Positions 59,759 to 64,000 of a stretch of DNA of 64,000 nt are shown one piece after another; within the stretch, counting starts at the first letter, position 1, and every line of letters begins with the position of its first letter. Origin of the DNA: Lachnotalea sp041821265 (lineage in GTDB: Bacteria; Bacillota; Clostridia; Lachnospirales; Lachnospiraceae). Under the pieces are notes generated by a model that was not told the DNA's origin, searched no databases, and saw nothing but the letters and a program-made list of their open reading frames with translations. The translations under genes were made by a program, and so were the position numbers. The stretch spans positions 62,001-126,000 of the forward strand of contig JBGUEQ010000003.1 in NCBI GenBank assembly GCA_041821265.1, given 5' to 3'.

Positions 59759-60769
59759 ATGGAAGAAAAAAATTCAATGTGTTCCAATTGGCAAGGAGAC
59801 CAGGGAATAGAGAGTGATAAGGATAATAAACATGAGAAAATAGCTGTTATTCCACTAAATCAGCTGAAAGATTTCAAAAATCATCCTTTCAAAGTGGAAC
59901 TAAATACAGAACTGTTTGAGCTGATGCAGAGTATTGAAAAGGAAGGAGTATTGGTTCCGTTGCTGGCAAGACCTTACCCTGAGGGAGAAGGTTATGAGAT
60001 TGTAGCTGGTCATAGAAGAAAGGCTGCATGTGAGTGGGCTGGTATAACAGACATACCTGTTGTTATTCGTAATCTTGATGATGAGCAGGCAATAATTGCA
60101 ATGGTTGATAGCAATCTTCAACGAGAGAATATCAAACCAAGTGAGAAAGCTTATGCCTATAAGATGAGATTAGAGGCGATGAAAAGGCAGGGGCAGAGGA
60201 CGGATTTAACTTCTTGCCAAGTTGGCAAGAAGTTAGAAAGTGAAAATCCTACATTAGAATTGCATTCAGTTGAAGCAACGAATGATTCGGAGGGTCTTTG
60301 GAAGATTCAAAATAATGATGGTGAGAGAATTCAGTCAAGTAAAGAATTAGCTATGCAGATGGGAGAAAGTCAAAGGCAGATAGCACGTTATATTTGCCTG
60401 ACTAATCTAATCCCTAAAATTCTTGATATGGTAGATGAAGGAAAGATAGCATTTACTATTGCGGTGGAACTTTCTTATCTTAAAGAGGAAGAACAATACG
60501 AACTTTATGCAGTTATAGATTTAGAACAATGCACGCCGTCTTTATCACAGGCAAATCGTATGAAACGAATGAGTCAGTCAGGCAATTTAGATATGGATGC
60601 TATGTATGATGTTCTAGGAGAGGAAAAACCAAACCAGAAGGTACTAATCAAGATACAAGCTGAGCGGTTGGATCAATATTTCCCAAGTAATTATACAGAC
60701 AGGCAAAAGGTAGAATTAATCGAAAAACTAGTGAAGAGTTGGCATGACCAACGTATACAGAAGAGGTAG
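59759..60769 (+). CDS. ParB/Srx-domain DNA-binding protein
   Basis: 336 residues. The N-terminal ParB domain has IAVIPLNQLKDFKNHPFKV, GYEIVAGHRRKAACEWAGI and NLQRENIKPSEKAYAYKM; a helix-turn-helix (SKELAMQMGESQRQIARYI) follows. In a plasmid or integrative element it would act in partition or transcription control. AGGAGAGGTGG precedes the ATG. It begins an operon with the ParM-like protein. Confidence 0.85.
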   Translation: MEEKNSMCSNWQGDQGIESDKDNKHEKIAVIPLNQLKDFKNHPFKVELNTELFELMQSIEKEGVLVPLLARPYPEGEGYEIVAGHRRKAACEWAGITDIPVVIRNLDDEQAIIAMVDSNLQRENIKPSEKAYAYKMRLEAMKRQGQRTDLTSCQVGKKLESENPTLELHSVEATNDSEGLWKIQNNDGERIQSSKELAMQMGESQRQIARYICLTNLIPKILDMVDEGKIAFTIAVELSYLKEEEQYELYAVIDLEQCTPSLSQANRMKRMSQSGNLDMDAMYDVLGEEKPNQKVLIKIQAERLDQYFPSNYTDRQKVELIEKLVKSWHDQRIQKR

Positions 60770-60800
60770 TTCAATGATATTTAGAAGGAGGAAGCGTAAT

Positions 60801-61739
60801 ATGGAAGATAATCATATTGAAGTAATAGGAGTAGATCATGGTTGGGCCAATTGCAAAACGATTGGAAGTGTCTTTATTTCGGGAGTGAAAGAGATTTCAA
60901 CAGAACCGGCATTGTATGATAATGTCTTAGAATATGAAGGTAAGTATTATAAAATCGGTGGTGAAAGATTAGAAGTTAAGGAAACAAAAGTTACAGATGA
61001 AAATTATTATCTGCTAACACTGGCAGCCATTGCAAAAGAACTAAATCGAAGGGGAATGAGAAATGCCAATATATTTTTAGCAGCAGGACTTCCGCTTACA
61101 AAGTTTGGTAAGGAGAAACCAGATTTTATTAATTATCTGTTTAAGAATAAGCAAGCTACTTTTCGGTTTGAGAAGGAAACCTATTGTATTACGATTGTTA
61201 AGGTAGCAGTATTTCCACAGTGCTATGCAGCTATGGCAGATAAAATGCCTAAAACAAACCGTAAGCAAATTGTTGTAGATATAGGAAGTTGGACAATCGA
61301 TATTATGCCGATTAAAAATTGCTTACCAGATGAATCATTGTGCGACACGATAGATGAAGGTCTAATTACCTGCATAGGTAACATTAATAATCAGTGTGTC
61401 AGACAGTTAAGTGGCAAGATTGATGAAAGTGATAATGTCCAGATTATGATGGATGGAAAGAGTGATTTAGATATGGCTTATCAGAAAATTGTTACGAAAG
61501 AAATTGAAGAATTTGCTGAGGGTATTTATAAGAAACTGATCGCTCACGGTTACAATTTGAATACAACACCGATTACTTTTGTTGGTGGTGGAGCAACAGT
61601 CATGAAGCTTTTTGGAAGTAGAAAGCAAAGTAATATTAATTACCTGGAAGATATTAAGGCGAATGCAAAAGGCTATGAATTTCTCGCTAAAGTATTTTTG
61701 AATTCGAAGCGAGGAGGCGGATTTAATGGCAAATCGTAA
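60801..61739 (+). CDS. actin-like ParM-type segregation protein
   Basis: About 312 residues from the ATG at 60801, which follows AAGGAGG by 9 bases; the longer in-frame start at 60744 overlaps parB. Actin-fold pieces: EVIGVDHGWANCKT (phosphate 1), FLAAGLPLTKFG, VVDIGSWTIDIM (phosphate 2) and TFVGGGATVMKLF (adenosine). ParM homologues form filaments that move plasmid copies apart. The next gene, overlapping its end, looks like its adaptor. Confidence 0.85.
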   Translation: MEDNHIEVIGVDHGWANCKTIGSVFISGVKEISTEPALYDNVLEYEGKYYKIGGERLEVKETKVTDENYYLLTLAAIAKELNRRGMRNANIFLAAGLPLTKFGKEKPDFINYLFKNKQATFRFEKETYCITIVKVAVFPQCYAAMADKMPKTNRKQIVVDIGSWTIDIMPIKNCLPDESLCDTIDEGLITCIGNINNQCVRQLSGKIDESDNVQIMMDGKSDLDMAYQKIVTKEIEEFAEGIYKKLIAHGYNLNTTPITFVGGGATVMKLFGSRKQSNINYLEDIKANAKGYEFLAKVFLNSKRGGGFNGKS

Positions 61740-62157
61740 GGACGAAGGAGATTATCACAATGTAAGGTGTAGCAGGAATAATCCTCAGCATGTGTATGTG
61801 AATAAGATATTAAGCGATTTAAATATGGATATTTATAAATCTAAGAATCAGTTTATTATTGATGCAGTTGAGGCATATTGTAAAATGCTAAATCAGGATG
61901 ATCTTACAGTAAATGCAACAATTGAGAGGGCTAGAAAAGAAGGCTATGTTACGAGGAAAGATTTGGATGAAATTAAAAGAGATATTTGCAGTAGAGTTGT
62001 TAAAGAAGTGCAACAGGAAGTAATATCTATGTTAGGAACTGCTTTAGCTGCAAAACAGTCAGTAAATGTAACAGAAGAAACAACTAAGGTTAAAGAAGAT
62101 AACTTTGGTGAAGTAAATGATGCTGTTGTCGGCTTAGCAACAAATTGGGTTGATTAG
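61726..62157 (+). CDS. ParR-like ribbon-helix-helix adaptor protein
   Basis: 143 residues, overlapping the parM-like gene by 14 bases after GGAGG. QHVYVNKILSDLNMDIYKSK then NQFIIDAVEAYC fits a ribbon-helix-helix DNA-binding motif, and the C-terminal half is helical and acidic. This is the standard shape and position of ParR, which links ParM filaments to centromere DNA. The repeated centromere sites expected near it are not obvious. Confidence 0.7.
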   Translation: MANRKDEGDYHNVRCSRNNPQHVYVNKILSDLNMDIYKSKNQFIIDAVEAYCKMLNQDDLTVNATIERARKEGYVTRKDLDEIKRDICSRVVKEVQQEVISMLGTALAAKQSVNVTEETTKVKEDNFGEVNDAVVGLATNWVD

Positions 62158-62170
62158 ATGGAGGTGCATT

Positions 62171-62347
62171 ATGATAAAGAACATAATAATCAAAATTGGA
62201 TGTGTTTTATTAATGATATTAAAGGGAATTGTATGGAGTGCGCTTGCAGTACTTAAGCTTGCACTGGAATTCCTCAAAGTTACACTTTTGTTATTTGGTC
62301 TTGTCATGAGAGTATTTCTTGCATTTGTAAGAGTAGGAACAGCGTAA
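62171..62347 (+). CDS. 58-residue hydrophobic protein
   Basis: ATG after GGAGGTG. The sequence is almost wholly hydrophobic, with two adjacent helices (IIIKIGCVLLMILKGIVW and EFLKVTLLLFGLVMRVFLAF). It is probably a membrane component of the element's transfer or pilus system. The family is not recognised. Confidence 0.6.
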   Translation: MIKNIIIKIGCVLLMILKGIVWSALAVLKLALEFLKVTLLLFGLVMRVFLAFVRVGTA

Positions 62348-62360
62348 GGAGGTGAAGCTT

Positions 62361-62447
62361 ATGCTAGTAGCTGGATTTAAGGAATATTTAAAGAACCGCA
62401 GATTTGTGCAGTATTTCTATAAACTGCAAAAACAGATGATTCGTTAG
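62361..62447 (+). CDS. 28-residue basic peptide
   Basis: ATG after AAGGAGGTGAAG. MLVAGFKEYLKNRRFVQYFY is followed by KLQKQMIR and stop. The strong ribosome-binding site and position in the operon make it a likely real small gene; function unknown. Confidence 0.5.
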   Translation: MLVAGFKEYLKNRRFVQYFYKLQKQMIR

Positions 62448-62457
62448 GAGGATGAAG

Positions 62458-62484
62458 ATGCATTTTATACGGGACAAACCATAG
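62458..62484 (+). CDS. possible 8-residue leader peptide
   Basis: ATG at 62458 lies 6 bases after GGAGG, and the frame MHFIRDKP ends at TAG 62482-62484, exactly where the first stem of the structured RNA begins. Confidence 0.4.
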   Translation: MHFIRDKP

Positions 62485-62593
62485 GTTGTCTCCGTGTAAC
62501 CGAATAGAAAGTCTAAGGACTTCCAACTGTATAGTGGATAGGTTTGAAACGGAAAACAACCAAGCCTATCCCTTATAGAAGGAGTGGATAGGC
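62484..62593 (+). ncRNA. candidate structured cis-regulatory RNA
   Basis: A long closing stem pairs GGTTGT-C-TCCGT (62484-62495) with ACGGA-AA-ACAACC (62549-62561). Inside, AACC (62498-62501) pairs with GGTT (62541-62544), AAGTC (62509-62513) with GACTT (62518-62522), and CCAACT with AGTGG (62523-62537). A second hairpin pairs GCCTATCC (62564-62571) with GGATAGGC (62586-62593). GTGGATAGG occurs twice and both copies can pair with CCTATCC, allowing a switch. A terminator follows. No known class is claimed. Confidence 0.55.
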
Positions 62594-62599
62594 GTCGTA

Positions 62600-62626
62600 A
62601 ACAGCTTGAAATATAGCTGTTTTTTT
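62600..62626 (+). terminator. terminator downstream of the structured RNA
   Basis: AACAGCT (62600-62606) pairs with AGCTGTT (62615-62621), then six T residues. It precedes the pilin-like genes. Confidence 0.75.
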
Positions 62627-62670
62627 ATTACCCATAATTATAACCAATTAGAAAGAATGAGGATTAGTGA

Positions 62671-62841
62671 ATGAAAGAGATTTTTGAACAGTATGGATCA
62701 GTAATTATTGCAGCAGTAGCAATCAGTGCGTTAGTAGCCATCATCGTAATGCTTTTGGCTACAGATGGAGTAGTAGCAAACTCCTTTAAGAACTTGATCG
62801 ACAGCTTCTTTAACAGAGCAGCAAGCACGATTACGGGCTAA
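62671..62841 (+). CDS. pilin-like small membrane protein, copy 1
   Basis: 56 residues. A short N-terminal charged segment (MKEIFEQYGS) leads into a hydrophobic helix (VIIAAVAISALVAIIVMLLA) and an amphipathic tail (FKNLIDSFFNRAASTITG). This shape suits a Flp/Tad-type pilin or a type IV secretion pilus subunit, supported by the CpaF/TadA-type ATPase downstream. GAATGAGGA precedes the ATG. Product identity is inferred. Confidence 0.65.
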   Translation: MKEIFEQYGSVIIAAVAISALVAIIVMLLATDGVVANSFKNLIDSFFNRAASTITG

Positions 62842-62896
62842 TGACAGTAACACAGTAAACCAATAACATCAAATTAGAAAGAATGAGGAACAGAGA

Positions 62897-63067
62897 ATGA
62901 AAGAGATTTTTGAACAGTATGGATCAGTAATTATTGCAGCAGTGGCAATCAGCGCATTAGTAGCCATCATCGTGATGCTTTTAGCAACAGATGGAGTGGT
63001 AGCAAATTCCTTTAAGAATCTGATTGACAGCTTCTTTAACAGAGCAGCTAGTACGATTACAGGTTAA
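62897..63067 (+). CDS. pilin-like small membrane protein, copy 2
   Basis: 56 residues; by translation the protein appears identical to copy 1, though the DNA differs at several third positions. The repeat unit is 226 bp long and includes the leader (AATTAGAAAGAATGAGGA before both genes). Silent differences between copies indicate that the protein sequence is under selection rather than being a recent duplicate. Confidence 0.65.
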   Translation: MKEIFEQYGSVIIAAVAISALVAIIVMLLATDGVVANSFKNLIDSFFNRAASTITG

Positions 63068-63140
63068 TCTAGCAGATCAGATAGTTTATCGAAAAAATTA
63101 CACAGAGAGGGGATAAGTTCCCCTCTTGGAAAGGAGTTTT

Positions 63141-64000
63141 ATGGAACGTACTACAAAATGGGAATTGGTACCAGCACATTTTGGACCGCTTTGGTCCTAT
63201 GTGGAAGATGATGAAATCACAGACATTGATTTTAATGGCAGAGACTTGTGGATTACCAATACTGCAAATGAAAGAATTAAAGTGGAGGAACACGGTGTTA
63301 CAAGAGAGTTTATTGAGAAGTTCAGCCATTATATTGCCAACAACGTAAGTAAGGCATTTAACAAAGTGGAAAATCTGTTAGAAGCAGATACGGATACTCT
63401 TAGAATCAGCATTGTCCATGAATCCTCTGCTATTTCAGGAAGATCGGTTTGTATCAGAAAAACACTTCCGACTGTCCGCATGACTAGGGAGAGCATGATT
63501 ACCGATGGATATTGTAGCGAGGAGATATTGGAGTTACTTACAAACTGTGTGAAAGCACGTATGAATTTTGTGTTCTGTGGGGAACCGGGAGTTGGAAAGA
63601 CAGAAGGGATAAAATTCTTTTCTCAGTATATTTCAGAAAGTGAAAGAGTTATTACCATAGAGGATACTCCAGAACTTCATTATCGTGAGATTAACCCAGA
63701 TAAAGACTGTGTGGAACTAATGGTATCAGAAGGATTTGGATACACAAAGGCAATTAAGACAAGTCTACGTCAGAATCCAAAGTGGCTGATGTTATCGGAA
63801 GCCAGATCTGTGGAAGTGAAATATCTGCTGGAGAGCCTATCAACAGGGATTAGAGGATTTACAACCATTCATACGGATGATGTAAGAAAGATACCAGATC
63901 GAATATTGAACATGCTTGAGAGTAGGATGGATGCTGACCGAATGGAAAATGATATTTATATGTTTATTGATGTAGGAATCTTAATACGCAAGAAGCAAAT
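63141..64000 (+). CDS. TadA/CpaF-type secretion ATPase, 3' end outside window
   Basis: At least 286 residues, open to the window end. After an N-terminal domain (YVEDDEITDIDFNGRDLWIT) come Walker A GEPGVGKTEGIKF, an Asp box IEDTPELHYRE, LRQNPKWLMLSEARS (Walker B), and GFTTIHTDD (His box). It is a cytoplasmic ATPase driving pilus assembly or DNA transfer. AAAGGAG precedes the ATG. With the two pilin-like genes it suggests a Tad-like or transfer pilus on the element. Confidence 0.88.
   Translation, partial: MERTTKWELVPAHFGPLWSYVEDDEITDIDFNGRDLWITNTANERIKVEEHGVTREFIEKFSHYIANNVSKAFNKVENLLEADTDTLRISIVHESSAISGRSVCIRKTLPTVRMTRESMITDGYCSEEILELLTNCVKARMNFVFCGEPGVGKTEGIKFFSQYISESERVITIEDTPELHYREINPDKDCVELMVSEGFGYTKAIKTSLRQNPKWLMLSEARSVEVKYLLESLSTGIRGFTTIHTDDVRKIPDRILNMLESRMDADRMENDIYMFIDVGILIRKKQ

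Noticed and set aside
1..64000. tRNA, rRNA and CRISPR arrays
   Set aside because: No cloverleaf-like sequence ending in CCA, no ribosomal RNA stretch and no regularly spaced direct repeats were seen.

Overview
The window is low-GC DNA from an anaerobic Firmicute, most likely a Lachnospiraceae-type clostridium. The clues are a pyrophosphate-type phosphofructokinase, a rubrerythrin, strong GGAGG ribosome-binding sites, a SufB/SufD-type Fe-S assembly protein and TrpR-like YerC. No rRNA, tRNA or CRISPR array was seen.

Region 1 (1-22.8 kb) is ordinary chromosome. It holds the end of a SufB/SufD gene, pfp, a broken diacylglycerol-kinase gene beside a PAP2 phosphatase, a glycosyltransferase, argS, an AraC regulator, a secreted membrane-anchored protein, a SEC-C methionine aminopeptidase, an orphan ABC solute-binding lipoprotein, rubrerythrin, a PHP phosphoesterase, a YerC-like regulator, a DUF1836 protein, a pspA/SPFH pair, pcrA and rlmD. 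Three related intergenic repeats (7.7, 14.0 and 20.8 kb) and one other palindromic repeat (13.1 kb) lie between genes.

Region 2 (about 22.78-59.41 kb) is a complete-looking siphovirus-type prophage integrated in the 3' end of rlmD. Leftward genes are integrase, a membrane protein, an ImmA-like peptidase and a CI-like repressor. Rightward early genes are HTH regulators, an SNF2 helicase, a transglycosylase, HNH and VRR-NUC nucleases, an HD protein, a Sak4-like ATPase, a DUF669 protein, DNA polymerase and a D5/P4-type primase. A cargo HNH gene and an ArpU-like late regulator follow. The late genes are terminase, portal, MuF-type head protein with a C-terminal zincin-like domain, scaffold, capsid, connectors, tail tube, tail chaperones joined by a -1 frameshift site, tape measure, baseplate and fibre, holin and GH25 endolysin. 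One 16-bp palindrome (GTTAAG-N4-CTTAAC) recurs at the repressor/early promoters and at three downstream sites, mostly inside promoter spacers. GATC is almost absent from the prophage (4 sites in 36 kb) but common in both flanks.

Region 3 (59.4-64 kb) begins with a displaced rlmD 3' end, which marks attR. It continues into a second mobile element, plasmid- or ICE-like: ParB, an actin-like ParM protein, a ParR-like partner, small membrane peptides, a leader peptide followed by a structured RNA and terminator, two tandem near-identical 56-residue pilin-like genes, and a TadA/CpaF-type ATPase that runs off the window. Prophage and element therefore appear to sit in tandem at one rlmD attachment site.
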